Shown here: piece by piece, positions 1 through 10,460 of the stretch | Position numbering within the stretch: position 1 is the stretch's first letter | Layout: each line of letters opens with the position of its first letter | From: Ailurus styani | Lineage: Eukaryota > Chordata > Mammalia > Carnivora > Ailuridae | Direction of reading: 5' to 3' | DNA: 64,000 nt | Assembly: GCA_002007465.1 (NCBI GenBank) | Contig: LNAC01000102.1 | Span: 2,067,228-2,131,227 of the forward strand | Notes under the pieces: generated by a model | Databases searched by the model: none | What the model was told of the DNA's origin: nothing | What the model saw: only the letters and a program-made list of their open reading frames with translations | Made by a program: the position numbers and the translations under genes

Positions 1-548
1 TGGTATAGATTAAACATACCTGTGCAGATTAAGAAAAAAAAAGTTGTACTGATTGTTAACTATTTACTCTATGCCAGACGTTGGTGATAACATGGTGAAC
101 ACGATAAAACTCCTGTCATCCTAGAACTCGAGTGGAGTGTAGTTCCTTTTTCTTCTTTTCTCCATAAATCTTACTTAACTGCCACATTTGTTATCATCAC
201 TTTTTTAGAAAACACTTGGGAGAACCCCAAATTTTAATCCAATTCTGCCCTAAATAACAGAGTTAGAGGAGACTGGAATTTATTATTGAAATAAAATTTC
301 CATGAATCTAGTAGAAGGAAACTGATTGACCTTTCAAAAGAGATACATAGCATGGGAGGGAATGCAGAAAGACTTGTTTCAGAAAAAAATGACTACGTAG
401 CTTGGCTGGAGTAAAGGTAATCTGAGGGGTAAGTACAAAATAGGAGGTCTAAGAATTGTAAATGAGATCTGAGTCACAGAAAGGGATTTGGGGAAATGAA
501 GACCTGAATGATTAAACTTTACATAAGTAGGGGTTACATTATCCTAGT
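1..548. other. non-coding, nothing recognised
   Basis: AT-rich single-copy-looking DNA. I see no open reading frame of note, no splice-flanked exon and no repeat that I can name. Confidence 0.5.
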
Positions 549-558
549 AGATTGACAT

Positions 559-724
559 ACAGCATAGGAGCAGGAGAAGCTAAATGGGTGAGGGATGTTA
601 AGAAGGGCACTTGTGATGAGCACTGGGTGTTATACGTAAGTGATGAGTCCTAAATTCTACTCCTGGAACTAATATTACACTATAAGTTAACTAACTAGAA
701 TTTAAATAAAAACTTAAATGAAAA
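559..724 (+). mobile_element. L1 LINE, 3' terminal fragment
   Basis: This is a short 5'-truncated L1 copy consisting only of the 3' UTR end. It holds the carnivore L1 3' signature 'gagcactgggtgttata' and the terminal 'taactaactagaattt' followed by an A-rich tail. The flanks repeat 'agattgacat' at 549-558 and 725-734, consistent with a target-site duplication. No coding part is retained. The same 3' family recurs at 3486 and 31550. Confidence 0.8.
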
Positions 725-734
725 AGATTGACAT

Positions 735-1060
735 GCAACAACACAGTAATAGATGATTTACAAGTAAGATATGTAATGAACATTTCTTAAACATCTGGGT
801 TATATAGACATATAAAATGAAAAGCTTTAAATTATACTGAAAATTTGGAAATGCATTAAAACATCGACAGTCTCTAATGAAGACAGAACATTTCAGAGCC
901 TAGTAATTTTAGTCCTTAAAATATTTGTTAAATGCCCATGCTCGCATGAATAACTTTGGCCTTTAATAGTTTTGTTTAAAAGCTTCAAAAATTATCACAG
1001 TCTAGAACTTTGTGAGATTGTTATATTTTGAACATGAGAAAATGTTAAGATATACATCAG
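735..1060. other. non-coding, nothing recognised
   Basis: AT-rich DNA between an L1 remnant and a SINE; no feature is supported. Confidence 0.5.
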
Positions 1061-1075
1061 AAGTGTTGTCTTTAG

Positions 1076-1205
1076 AGGGACCTGGGTGGCTCAGTCAGTT
1101 AAGCATTCAACTCTTGATCTCAGCTTAGGTCTTGATCTCAGGGTCCTGAGTTCAAGCCCCACATGGGGCTGCATGCTGGGTGGGGAGCATACTTAAAAAA
1201 AAAAA
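1076..1205 (+). mobile_element. Can-SINE (tRNA-derived), short copy
   Basis: The copy starts with the SINE head (cctgggtggctcagtcagtt) and keeps the Pol III box regions, but it lacks the CT-rich middle and runs straight from 'ggggagcat' into poly(A). The target-site duplication is 1061-1075 against 1206-1220, with one mismatch in 15, so the insertion is complete and fairly recent. Confidence 0.92.
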
Positions 1206-1329
1206 AAGTGTTGTCTTTGGATATTTGAAAGATATCTGAAGAGGATGATAACCTCCTAACCTACATCCTCACTGAAAACAGAATGAAAAGAAATGTGCCT
1301 TCGCTGTGTGAAAATGAATAAAAGAAACC

Positions 1330-2320
1330 TCACTTAAAATGCAGTTGGGAAGGCCTGATAGGGAGCTGTCACACGCTAGTTACAGCTTGCATAGTTAGTA
1401 GGAAGAAGGAATATTTCTTCCCAGCCCCGCCAACAGCAAGTGCCCTAGCCTGCAGCCAATGAGAAGCTGCCCCACTTGGAACTCCCATTTTCCTCCACTG
1501 GACTGAGAAACCTGTCCCAACTCTCCTTTTTTCTCTGTTTTTTTCCTTTGTTTTTCTAAACTTGCTTATGGTTCTCCATAGTTTGCTTGTGGTTGTTAGG
1601 AGTGAGAGTCTGCATTGTGTGAATGAGGTCTAGGTCCTTGGATTCCCCACAGAAAGATTTATATGAGGATCTGCCCTCAGAGTAAAGACAGCCAGTGGGA
1701 AAGTGGTAAGCACAGAGCAGTTTATTAAGGCGAAAGTACACTCTCAAGGTGGGAGAGAGGGAAGGGGCCCCTAGGTTGTTTTGGGATTGGATATTATTGG
1801 GTCTTTCTGGGCTAGGAGGAGCTCTGACTGCGGTGGGGGGGTCTCTAATGGAGGCTGTTTCCAATCATTTGGGAGACTCCTCCCACAGGTGGGTGGGGGA
1901 ACTTTGACCCTGCAAGGTTTCTGTCAGAACCATTATGACAACCTTTCTCCATCGGGTGGTTGTTCCTGTAATACAAATGCATTATAATGAATGTAGGGGT
2001 TACCCTGGGGCAGAGGTGAAAAAGGAGAATGCATGCTCTGCACCTGAGGCTCTTGGTCTCGGGACCAAGATCTTGGAAGCCCCAGGGTAAGGATGTTGAG
2101 CTCCTGGGTGTATAATATGTAGTTTTGTTTTGTTTTGTTTTGTTTTTATCACTGTCCTTGTCTCCAACTCATGTCTTTCCCATTCCCCTTCAAGGACTTG
2201 AGACTCTGCCTCTGGGCGGTCCTTCTGCTGCTCCTGTCTAGCTTTTGCCTAACATCGTGAACTGCAGTTACTCTGTCATTCTTGAATAAACTCATTTTGC
2301 TGACATAATAACTGGATCTT
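1330..2320. mobile_element. LTR-like repeat(s), unclassified, apparently nested
   Basis: The stretch looks like endogenous-retrovirus LTR material. There is a CCAAT-containing GC-richer part near 1455-1500, a 'gaataaactcattt' polyadenylation-like end near 2284-2298, and a different element at about 1556-2118 with 'gcagtttattaaggcgaaag' near 1720. It reads as one LTR split by another, but I cannot name either family. The short open frames here (for example 1556-1864 minus) show no protein resemblance. The family call rests on general appearance only. Confidence 0.35.
2122..2146. repeat. (TTTTG)n simple repeat
   Basis: Five TTTTG units in a T-rich setting, probably grown from an A-rich retroelement tail on the other strand. 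Confidence 0.85.
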
Positions 2321-2744
2321 TTATTTTTTTAAGGTTGACAACTGAAACAGAAGAGCTTTGGGATGGATACAAGAAAAACCTTGCACGCATTAGAGATTGA
2401 TAAACACATTTTCTTGGACTCTCAAAAATGAAGTCTTTAAAAATTAATATAAATGTTCCAATATATGTTAAAAAATCCTACTCCTACTGATGCTGGGTCA
2501 TCAAGCCCAACAGTCAAGAAAGAATTCTTGAGACGCTTTAAGGTGCAAAAAGATGATTTTTTTGTAGCAGGGGGGCAGGACCTGTGGGCAGAAAGAGCTG
2601 TGCTGGGATTATGAGGAGTGACCGATCATATACTTTTTAGTTAGTGAGAATTAGGGAATAGCTTAAGTCTCTAAGGAATTTGGAACCAAGGCCTTCAGGA
2701 CCTTGAGGGGCTGGCTGCTTATGTTAAGGTTACTTTTAGTCTTT

Positions 2745-2951
2745 GAAGATTTATTTATTTTACTGAGATAGAGAAAGAGAGATAGAGCACAGGAGCGAGC
2801 GGGAGGGGCAGAGGGAGAGGGAGAGAGAAACTCAAGCAGACTCTGCACTGAGCAGAGCCAAACATGGGGCTCCATCTCACCACCATGAGATCACGACTTG
2901 AGCCAAAACCAAAAGTCAGGCACCCAACCGACTGCACTGCCCAGCTGCCCT
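2745..2951 (-). mobile_element. Can-SINE, minus strand
   Basis: Reverse-oriented SINE with the A-rich tail at the left (aagatttatttattt), a purine-rich middle and the head at the right. It is flanked by a perfect 18-bp target-site duplication at 2727-2744 and 2952-2969. It sits inside the LTR-like repeat 2485-3275. Confidence 0.95.
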
Positions 2952-2986
2952 AGGTTACTTTTAGTCTTTAATAAAACATAAACACT

Positions 2987-3150
2987 GGGGCACCTGGATG
3001 GCTCAGTCAGTTAAGCGTCTGCCCTTGGGTCATGATCCCAGGGGCTGGGGATAGAGCCCTGCATCTGGCTCTCCCTCTCCCTTTTATTCCCTTCTCCCCC
3101 CTGCTTATGCTCTGTCAAATAAATAAATAAATCTTTAAAGAATAAATAAA
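2987..3150 (+). mobile_element. Can-SINE
   Basis: Plus-strand SINE beginning 'ggggcacctggatggctcag' and ending in (AAAT)n-AAATCTTTAAAG. Part of the region after the B box is shortened. Likely duplication 'taaaacataaacact' at 2972-2986 against a diverged copy at 3151-3163. It is only 35 bp from the preceding oppositely oriented SINE. Confidence 0.9.
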
Positions 3151-3275
3151 TAAAACAAACATTAAGGCACTAAGGCAGCTGTGAGTTCCTTGAGGAATGT
3201 CACACTCTAAATGTTTCAGGTATCTGTCAGTGGGCTGCAAGCTGTAAGATTTAATTTAAGATACATTTCTCTTGA

Positions 3276-3466
3276 CTTCGTTTTCCTCTTCACTATCATT
3301 TTCAAGAGAGAATAGTACAAGCAGCTATCATTTTGCAGGAAAAATTACTTAGTGTTTATTTTCCATTTGAGAGTTCATGCTAGCTCCAAGAAAACTGAAA
3401 GTTCTTGAAGTTTGACTAGTAAAGCCACAGATTTATTAAAGAGCCATCTTCGAACATCAGCTGTAT
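3276..3466. other. non-coding, nothing recognised
   Basis: Short AT-rich spacer between the LTR-like repeat and an L1; nothing is supported. Confidence 0.5.
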
Positions 3467-3485
3467 ACAGAGCAGCACTTTAGAG

Positions 3486-4600
3486 TTTTATTATTATCTT
3501 TTCAATTTAAATTCTAGTTAGTTAACATACAGTACAGTATCGGTTTTTGGAGTAGAATTCAGTGACTCATCACTTACATATAACACCCAGTTCTCATCAC
3601 AAGTACCCTCTTCAATACCTATCACCCACCTAGCCCATGCCCAACCTGCCTCCCTCCATCAACCCTCAGTTTGTTCTCTATCATTAAGAGTCTCATGGTT
3701 TGTTTCCCTCTCTCCTTTTTTCTTTTCTCCTTCCCATATGTTCATCTGTTTTCTTTCTTAAATTTCAAATGAGTGAGCTCATATGGTATTTGTCTTTCTC
3801 TGACTAACTTACTTCATTTGGCATAATATACTCTAGCTCCATCCATGTCATTGCAAGTGGGAAGATTTCCTTTCTTGATGGCTAATATTCCACTGTGTGT
3901 GCATATATACCACATCTTCTTGATACATTCATCAGTTGATGGGTACTTGGGTTCTCTCCATACTTTGGTTATTGTTGATAATGCTGTAAACATTGGGGTG
4001 CATGGATCTCTTCGATCTGTATTTCTGTATCCTTTGGGTAAATACCTAGTAGTGCAATTGCTGGATCATAGGACAGTTTTATTTTTAACTTTTTGAGGAA
4101 CTTCCATACTGTTCTCCAGAGTGGCTGCACCAGTTTGCATTCCCACCAACAGGGAGCAAAACAGTTTCCCTTTCTCTGCATCCTTGCCAACATCTGTTTC
4201 TTGTGTTGTTAATTTTAGCCATTCTGACAGGTGTGAGGTGGTATCTCATCCTGGTTTTGATTTGTATTTCCCTGATGATGAGTGATGTTGAGCATCTTTT
4301 CATGTGTCTGTTAGTCATCTGTATGTCTTCTTTGGAAAAGTGTCTAATCATGTCTTCTGCCTATTTCTTAACTGGATTATTTGTTTTTTCAGTGTTGAGT
4401 TTGATAAATTCTTTACAGATTTTGGATACTAACCCTTTATCAGATATGTCATTTGCAAATATCTTCTCCCATTCCGTAGGCTGCCTTTTAGTTTTGTTGA
4501 TTGTTTCCTTCACTGTGCAGAAGCTTTTTATCTTGATGAAGTCCCACTAGTTCATTTTTCCTTTTGTTTTCCTTGCTTCTGGTGACATATCTAGTAGGAA
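3486..4600 (-). mobile_element. L1 LINE, 5'-truncated, ORF2 C-terminus and 3' UTR
   Basis: A reverse-oriented L1. The 3' UTR is at 3500-3850 (mirror of the 559-724 element), and ORF2 C-terminal coding follows up to 4600. Broken reading frames at 4085-4351 and 3969-4193 give recognisable ORF2 pieces such as '[10 protein letters not shown]' and '[12 protein letters not shown]', in different frames, so the coding part is frameshifted. The target-site duplication is acagagcagcacttta at 3467-3482 against 4601-4616 with one mismatch. The 5' end is truncated within ORF2, the usual outcome of incomplete target-primed reverse transcription. Confidence 0.93.
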
Positions 4601-4676
4601 ACAGAGCATCACTTTAAAAAAGTACATACCTGCTTTAAGGAGCTAGTAATAATTTTCTTTTAAGAAGGATATTTAG

Positions 4677-4871
4677 GGGCACCTGGGTGGCTCAGTCGTT
4701 AAGTGTCTGCTTTTGTCTCTGGTCATGATCCCAGAGTCCTGGGATCAAGCCCCACATTGGGCTCCCCGCTCAGTGGGAAGCCAGCTTCTCCCTCTCCCAC
4801 TCTCCTGGCTTGTGTTCCCTCTCTCGCTATCTTTCTCTCTGTCAGATAAATATATAAAATCTTAAAAAAAA
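4677..4871 (+). mobile_element. Can-SINE
   Basis: Full SINE with head, CT-rich middle and the tail 'aaatcttaaaaa'. Target-site duplication 'aaggatattta' at 4665-4675 and 4872-4882. Confidence 0.95.
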
Positions 4872-4882
4872 AAGGATATTTA

Positions 4883-5205
4883 AAATAAACTCCCAGATTC
4901 CTGGAAATTTTTACTTTGAGACATACATTTTAAATAGTTGACTGAGAATCTTCCTAAGGAGAATAGGTCAAAGGAAAAAAGAGAGTAGAAATGAAAAAGT
5001 CAGAGAATGGGGGAAAGAAAGAACAGGGAGGAGGTAAAAGTAATAGAGGCAGAAATAAGGCGACTCAGATGTGAAGAGACAGAGGATCTGAAGGAAGGTA
5101 AAATGTATGCTGTGTACCTGTTACCCTGAGACTGGCTAGTGTGACTGACAAGCTATTGTGACTGACAAGAAATCTCAAATTTCTTTGAGAAACCCACGTC
5201 TGCAT
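4883..5205. other. non-coding, nothing recognised
   Basis: Purine-rich single-copy-looking DNA; no coding potential is seen. Confidence 0.5.
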
Positions 5206-5386
5206 CAGTAGTTTTCAAAAGGTCTCCATAGAAGAAACATCAGTAGCACCTGGGGGCTTGTTAGACTTGCAAATTCTTGGGTCCCCGCCCAGAATGCCTG
5301 AATCAGAGTTCAGGGGGTGCAGCACAGCAGGCTGTGTTTTAACAAGCCCCCGGGGCGCTGACACACCCTCAGATTGAGAACCGCTT
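5206..5386 (+). mobile_element. MER5A-type hAT-Charlie DNA transposon remnant
   Basis: Non-autonomous DNA transposon with near-complete ends: 'cagtagttttcaaaaggtct' at the left and 'agattgagaaccgctt' at the right are imperfect inverted terminal repeats. The internal text 'cacctgggggcttgttagac' and 'tgtgttttaacaagcccc' matches MER5A as I know it. It encodes nothing; these were mobilised in trans early in mammalian history. Confidence 0.85.
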
Positions 5387-7019
5387 CCATTTCTTGCTCA
5401 GGTAGCTGTTTCTTGAAGATATTCAGCAGGTGACCTTCAAAAGTTCAAGACTCAGGACTTAATAGGATCCTTTGGCTCCACCTGCCTCTACATCTGCACA
5501 GTCCTTCCTAATCAGCTCTGATTAGACCGTGATTCTGCTTTTCTGAGAGGCACTCCCTTATCTGGTGTTCTGAGAACAACTTTCACGTTCATTCTCCTCC
5601 TTGGCCAAATCTAAAGTAAGTAGTGGGAATTGTGCTTTATCTGTTTCATGATTTTACAGCTTTAACAGCATACTCTGTTCATGCCATTTGGGGGCCCTGA
5701 ATGTTATTTAAATATCCACCTAGCCAAATTTTGCCTGTTTGTTTTTATCCAGGCTAATGGCTTCATGGGCAATATAATTCCCTCAAAAATTCCTTACATA
5801 GTCTGATTAGACATTTGGCTTATAGGCTTCTAAGCTATCCTATGTGCTGTTGTGCCAGTAACTATACCCAACATTCTTTCTTAAGTATAATTCTTAAGAC
5901 TGATTTTTTTTTAAGCCTTTCACATGTGTTTCTCTCAAGTTAATGGTGGCTACTTTATGGCTATATCTGACTCAGTGTATTTAGGTAGAAAAGCATTAGT
6001 CTGAATTTTGCTACATGGCTGATTCTTGATGTGGTTTTGTTGCTAAAACCTTTCTTAGTCTTATACTGCCTGAGGTTTAAAAGTTTTTTGTTTTTTCAAC
6101 TCTGAGATCTCAGATTTCTGAATTGTTTCTTTTTTTTTTTTTTTTTAACTTGCTGACTGCTTCTCCTTTGCTTGTTTGCCCGGGGTTAACTCTTCCTTCT
6201 GTGTTGCTAATACTAGCCAGTAGAAAACCTAGCATTTGTTTTCCAACCTCTTCCCTCTAGAGTTCCAGGCCTGGGGTTTCCTATTATGTTAATGCAGGTG
6301 GCATTTTGCCCCATGTTTATCACAGCCTCGGGCGGCTCTGCGGGTTTCCCGCTTACGTGGCAGTCTTCCTAACAGCCACGTGATCACTAGGGCGTGCAAC
6401 CACAGCGTCTTGGTTCAAGGTACAGATTTGTGCACAAATTAAAGTAACGGGAGTTTATGTAAAAATAGTCCCTATTCGCGACGGCTTGATACAAAAGAAC
6501 TCTATTTTTGATTACATATAGTTCAATGCTGGTGTTCACAAAGTGTTGGGGGACTCAGGCACCTTTCATCTATGGTTTTGAATCGGCCCTCCTTGTCCTC
6601 TGGGTCGTGTGCATGCAGCCAGTGAGTGGAAAAAGAGGGTAGACAATGACATCAAGGCGCCTGTGGGTCAGATCTGGAAGGAGTGTCTTTCGCCTCAGCC
6701 TACCTTCCAGGGCTGCACCTAACGCCCCTAACGCCGCGGAGGCTGAGAGGTGTAGTTGAGTTGTGAGCTCAGCAGAAAATGGGAGTTTTGTTTTGTGGAG
6801 GAAGATCTTTCAGGCTCTGCCACATCAAAGAGAAATGACAAGCAATAGTAAAGGAGAGTGCGTAAGAACAATGAGGAGGAAGAAAACATGTTGACAGATA
6901 AATAGAAGACATGAAAAGAAAGGGAACCTTGGAATGAGAATGTGTCGTTTCATCTTGAGGATTATGAACTGTATGTACTGTATGGCTGTATTTCCTTTCT
7001 TTATAGATTAAAACAAAAC
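5387..7019. other. non-coding stretch, locally GC-richer
   Basis: This is mostly unremarkable. A T-run lies near 6130-6147. A patch at about 6310-6420 and 6600-6760 has several CpG dinucleotides but is far too short and CpG-poor to call an island. A 138-codon minus-strand frame (6769-7185) has no recognisable motif and runs through a MIR, so I do not treat it as a gene. Confidence 0.5.
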
Positions 7020-7140
7020 CAAAACTGAGGTTTCCAGCGCCTGATAACTTACCTAATTTCACACGGCCAAGAAAGGTTATTCTTAATTCAGATCCATAGA
7101 TGTCCAAAAAGAAAGTCCACACTCTTTCCACTGGAAGGAA
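7020..7140 (+). mobile_element. MIR SINE, degenerate
   Basis: Contains 'aaactgaggtttcc', 'acctaatttcacacggc' and 'cacactctttccactgg', which line up in order with the MIR consensus core and 3' part. Old and diverged. Confidence 0.6.
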
Positions 7141-8104
7141 GATACACGCACACCCATTAATATCCAATAGCGGTTTATACCCCATGAAGCCAAATGATAC
7201 TTGACTTTATACTCAGAACTTCATTATTCTTCCTGCAGTTTTTCTTTATGAGAGATGTAGCAGGCATAGTATGCTTAATAGTTGTTACTAATTTGATTAC
7301 TTAAGAAAATCCGGTTAACTAATTTAAGCTGAGTATAAATTGGTGACAGTACATCACCAATAATCAAGACTTTCATTTAAAATGTAAAATAGTAAAAAAC
7401 TTTTAAAACGCAATTTTAAATGAAGATTCATCCTTTGAATCTACATGTGTAAATGTTCTTCCATTGCTAATTCAGTAAAACACACAAGTTTATTTAATTG
7501 CTATCATTTGTCTCCAAAAGCAAATATTTACAAACTACATGAATTCCTCAAACACTCCATAGCTTTTAATCTGAACTGAGAAAGCAAACTTCATACTGAT
7601 GGTTTTTGTTTAAAAAGATCCAAATATGTGAATAATATAAATGATTAATTTTTATTATTATGCTAGAACAGAAATAAATGAATTCTCTTTATTCAAACAA
7701 CCATTTTTCTCTAAAACCTTTATCCGAGAGCCATGGGAGATGTGCATGTGAGGCAAGCTATTTTTGTTTGGTCCTTTAAAGAATGAAAATGTTCCTAAGT
7801 CACCAGGTAAACAAGGCTTTTGTATCAATTGTGTGTACTATTGTCCTACGTAAAACTGTAAGCCTCTTAATAGGCCTTTCATTTTTCCATATAAACAAAA
7901 ATACAGACTTCTTTATTTTTGACATACTCTGGTCTTTGGAGAGAAACTTCTTTCTTGGGTGTAGCCTACTCAGACTGCACACTTTTGGGGGGGGCTGTTC
8001 ATTAGTCTTCTCATTCTGGAAAACGGAACTTTATTGTAGTTCTAAGGTTCTGCTTCTTTCAAATGGAATTGAAGGGTTCCATTTTAATTTTGGGAGACAC
8101 TGAA
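7141..8104. other. non-coding, nothing recognised
   Basis: AT-rich DNA. A 106-codon frame at 7783-8103 shows no domain and a low-complexity hydrophobic composition; it is probably chance. Confidence 0.5.
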
Positions 8105-8440
8105 GTGTTAAAAAATAAACCAAAGCATATTAAAAATTTAAGTTTATTTGAGCAAAAATCGATCCAAATTGGGCAGTGCCAAACCAGAAGTGTTTAGGAG
8201 TGTTTGCTCTCGGGAGCTAGAGGGAAAGACATATGGAGAATGTTCAGAAGCAAGGAAAGGAAATTATTTGATTGGCTTCAACTTAAAGCCCAATTAGCTG
8301 TTTGTGATTGGCTGTCCTTCGTGTCATGATTTTGTAAACTTGAGGCATTTATAGGCTTAGATAGGCTGCCAGGGCATTAGAGCCACCTCAGTCTGATGGT
8401 TTCCTTGTTTAAGTAATTTAACAATACAATGAAAAGTATT
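8105..8440. mobile_element. LTR-like repeat, copy A of a same-direction pair
   Basis: Contains 'catattaaaaatttaagttt', 'ttgtgattggctgtcc' and 'cttgaggcatttataggctt'. Each has a counterpart in the same order and orientation at 9711-10035. The composition, with CCAAT-like 'gattggct' motifs, is LTR-like. The family is not identified. Confidence 0.6.
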
Positions 8441-8448
8441 TAGTTGAG

Positions 8449-8630
8449 AGGTGCCTGGGTAGCTCAGTCAGTTAAGCATCTGATTCTTAATTTTGGCTTA
8501 GGTCGTGATCTCAGGGTTGTGAGGTTGAGCCCCAGGTCTGGCTCTGTGTGAAGTATGCTTGTCCCTCTCTCTCTGTTCCTTCCCCTGCTCTCTCAAATAA
8601 ATAAATGAATAAAATCTTTAAAAAAAATTC
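8449..8630 (+). mobile_element. Can-SINE, first of two at one target
   Basis: Plus-strand SINE ending in (AAAT)n and AAATCTTTAAAAAAA. It is bounded by 'tagttgag' at 8441-8448 and 8631-8638. The right-hand duplication is also the left-hand one of the next SINE. Confidence 0.93.
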
Positions 8631-8638
8631 TAGTTGAG

Positions 8639-8808
8639 GGATACCTGTGTGGTTCAGTGAGTTAAGAATCTGCCTTTGGCTGAGGTCATGATCCCAGGGT
8701 ACTGGGACTGAATCCCATGTCAGACTCCTTGCTCAATGGGGAGTTTGCTTCTCCGCCTTCTGCTTTTTTACTCTCTCTGACAAATAAATAAAATCTTAAA
8801 AAAAAGTT
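8639..8808 (+). mobile_element. Can-SINE, second of two at one target
   Basis: A more diverged plus-strand SINE (head 'gatacctgtgtggttcag'), bounded by 'tagttgag' at 8631-8638 and 8809-8816. With the previous copy it forms a tandem in which three copies of one target sequence alternate with two SINEs. Confidence 0.92.
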
Positions 8809-8816
8809 TAGTTGAG

Positions 8817-9173
8817 GAGTTTAATGGAGTGAATTATTATTATTTATAGGTGAATCAAGATTAAATGTATATATATTATAGACCATGAGTACTGTTTATG
8901 TAAATATACACTCTAAGTGTGGTCTTGCCAGTTCCCATGCTCCCATAAGGTTAAATTACGTATGTGTGAATTCATCGAGTTATAAGACTGGACTCTGCAT
9001 AGCCCATAGGCTCCCTGCAGAAACCCATGCTAGACTGACCACATTGCACAGAAAGAAACTCTAGAATTGTCGCTTGTCTTGGGTTTTGTATTCTAAAAGC
9101 AGAGAATTCTTATTTGCTCTTTCTGCATGTGACCAAACCCCCTGATTCAGAATGAATCTTCATTCATTACTTT
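8817..9173. other. non-coding, nothing recognised
   Basis: Possible interior of the LTR-like pair on either side; no retroviral coding text is visible. Confidence 0.4.
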
Positions 9174-9185
9174 TCTATAGTCTTT

Positions 9186-9186
<1 letters not shown>

Positions 9187-9257
<71 letters not shown>

Positions 9258-9258
9258 T
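9187..9258. repeat. (TTTC)n microsatellite in a SINE tail
   Basis: About 18 TTTC units. The tract lies between the left target-site duplication (9174-9188) and the body of the minus-strand SINE, so it is the expanded A-rich tail of that SINE, read as (GAAA)n on its own strand. Confidence 0.93.
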
Positions 9259-9434
9259 TTTTAAAGATTTTATTTATTTATTTGACACAGAGAGAGAGAT
9301 CACAAGCAGGCAGAGAGGAGGAAGCAGGCTCCCTGCTGAGCAGAGAGCCCAATGCGGGCCTCGATCCCAGGACCCTGAGATCATGACCTGAGCTGAAGGC
9401 AGAGGCTTTAACCCACTGAGCCACCCAGGCGCCC
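9189..9434 (-). mobile_element. Can-SINE, minus strand, with expanded tail
   Basis: Body at 9259-9434 plus the (TTTC)n tail. The duplication 'tctatagtcttttct' is exact at 9174-9188 and 9435-9449. The SINE body is close to the modern consensus, so the insertion is young. A plus-strand 79-codon frame here is only the translated microsatellite and SINE. Confidence 0.95.
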
Positions 9435-9449
9435 TCTATAGTCTTTTCT

Positions 9450-9710
9450 ATTTCATTTTCTATTAGCTATGACACAGACTGTGTAATGTGGAAACCTAAG
9501 GAAGCAGGAACTTCGCTATGATGGTATGTTTTACAAGTTGCTGTAAAAGTTGTCAGTGTATCCCTATATAGGTTCTTCTCCCTTATGATCATGTCAGTGA
9601 GAGGATTTATTAAAAACTGAATTATTTGGCGAATGGTAAGATTTCTAGAACTCTTCTTAGTCTTCTCAAATTTTTGCCATTTAAGATGTCCTTGCTCAGC
9701 TGAGTGTTGT
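9450..9710. other. non-coding, nothing recognised
   Basis: Spacer before LTR-like copy B; no feature is supported. Confidence 0.4.
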
Positions 9711-10035
9711 TTAAATAAAACTGAGGCATATTAAAAATGTAAGGGTTTATTTGAGAGAAAATTAATTTGAATTGGACAACACAAAACTAGAAGTGGTTAG
9801 GAGCACTCCTTCACAGAGACATTTATAGAGAGAAGATGGATGCAAAGTAAGGAAATTACTGATTGCCTCAAGCTTAAAGTCTAGTTAGCTGTTTATGATT
9901 GGTTGTCCATATAGCATTTTGGTTTCATAACCCTGAGGCATTTACAGAATTAGATTTTGATTTGCTTATGTAAGCCACCATGGCATTAGAGTCACATACG
10001 TTTAATGGCCTCCTTATTTAATTAACTTCAGTGTA
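9711..10035. mobile_element. LTR-like repeat, copy B of a same-direction pair
   Basis: Contains 'catattaaaaatgtaagggt', 'tttatgattggttgtcc' and 'cctgaggcatttacag', collinear with copy A at 8105-8440. The two copies are clearly related but well diverged by eye, and about 1.3 kb separates them. They could be the two LTRs of one old insertion or two solo LTRs. Confidence 0.6.
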
Positions 10036-10039
10036 TTGT

Positions 10040-10460
10040 TAACTTTAAAAATAAAATAGCCAGTTATTTTATCAGCAAAATGGATTATTTGGGGATAACA
10101 AAAAAATTGCAATTCAGGATATGCAAGCTATGGCAAAACCATAGCAAGTCTGGAGAACAAAGGGGAGGAATGTTCTTTTATAGAGGAAAAGGAGAAATTG
10201 AGAGGTACTGTTACAAATTCATTGGAGTAAATTGGGAATTCAGAATGTGTAGTGGCTTTTCATTGGCTGAGTTTTGACAGTGTGTCATTGGATGGGCTGT
10301 TGCTGGGCAAGGAAGAAAACTTTCTAACTCCTTGCTGGAGCAGTAAACTATAGGCTTCTTGTTGGGAATTCGTGGCACCTCTCTTCCTGTTGGGGGTCTG
10401 GGAATAATGATGAATGGTAGTGTGTGAGTGCTCCCCCTTCTGGCCTTCTAACTCTATTTT
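10040..10460. mobile_element. LTR-like repeat, unclassified, different from the pair
   Basis: Text such as 'tatcagcaaaatggattatt', 'catgcaagc' near 10121 and 'cctgttgggggtctggg' near 10388 looks like an interspersed LTR of another family. The 65-codon frame at 10080-10277 has no known motif. Confidence 0.4.

Larger units (their letters stand above)
2485..3275. mobile_element. LTR-like interspersed repeat interrupted by two SINEs
   Basis: Three blocks (about 2485-2744, 2952-2986 and 3151-3275) read as one continuous ancient repeat once the two SINEs are taken out. The target-site duplications of the SINEs show the joins. The inner boundary near 2499-2510 (ccaaca, that is TGTTGG on the minus strand) resembles an LTR terminus. 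I recognise the text as a recurring mammalian repeat but cannot give a family name. Confidence 0.5.

Noticed and set aside
1556..1987. Overlapping 102- and 68-codon frames
   Set aside because: Lie in LTR-like repeat sequence, show no protein family motif and have no exon structure.
6310..6760. Possible CpG island or promoter
   Set aside because: A few CpGs in a short patch; length and density are far below an island and no gene starts nearby.
6769..7185. 138-codon minus frame
   Set aside because: Runs through a MIR remnant, with no motif and no promoter or splice support.
9152..9391. 79-codon frame with FFLS repeats, like a membrane protein
   Set aside because: Translation of the (TTTC)n microsatellite and a SINE.
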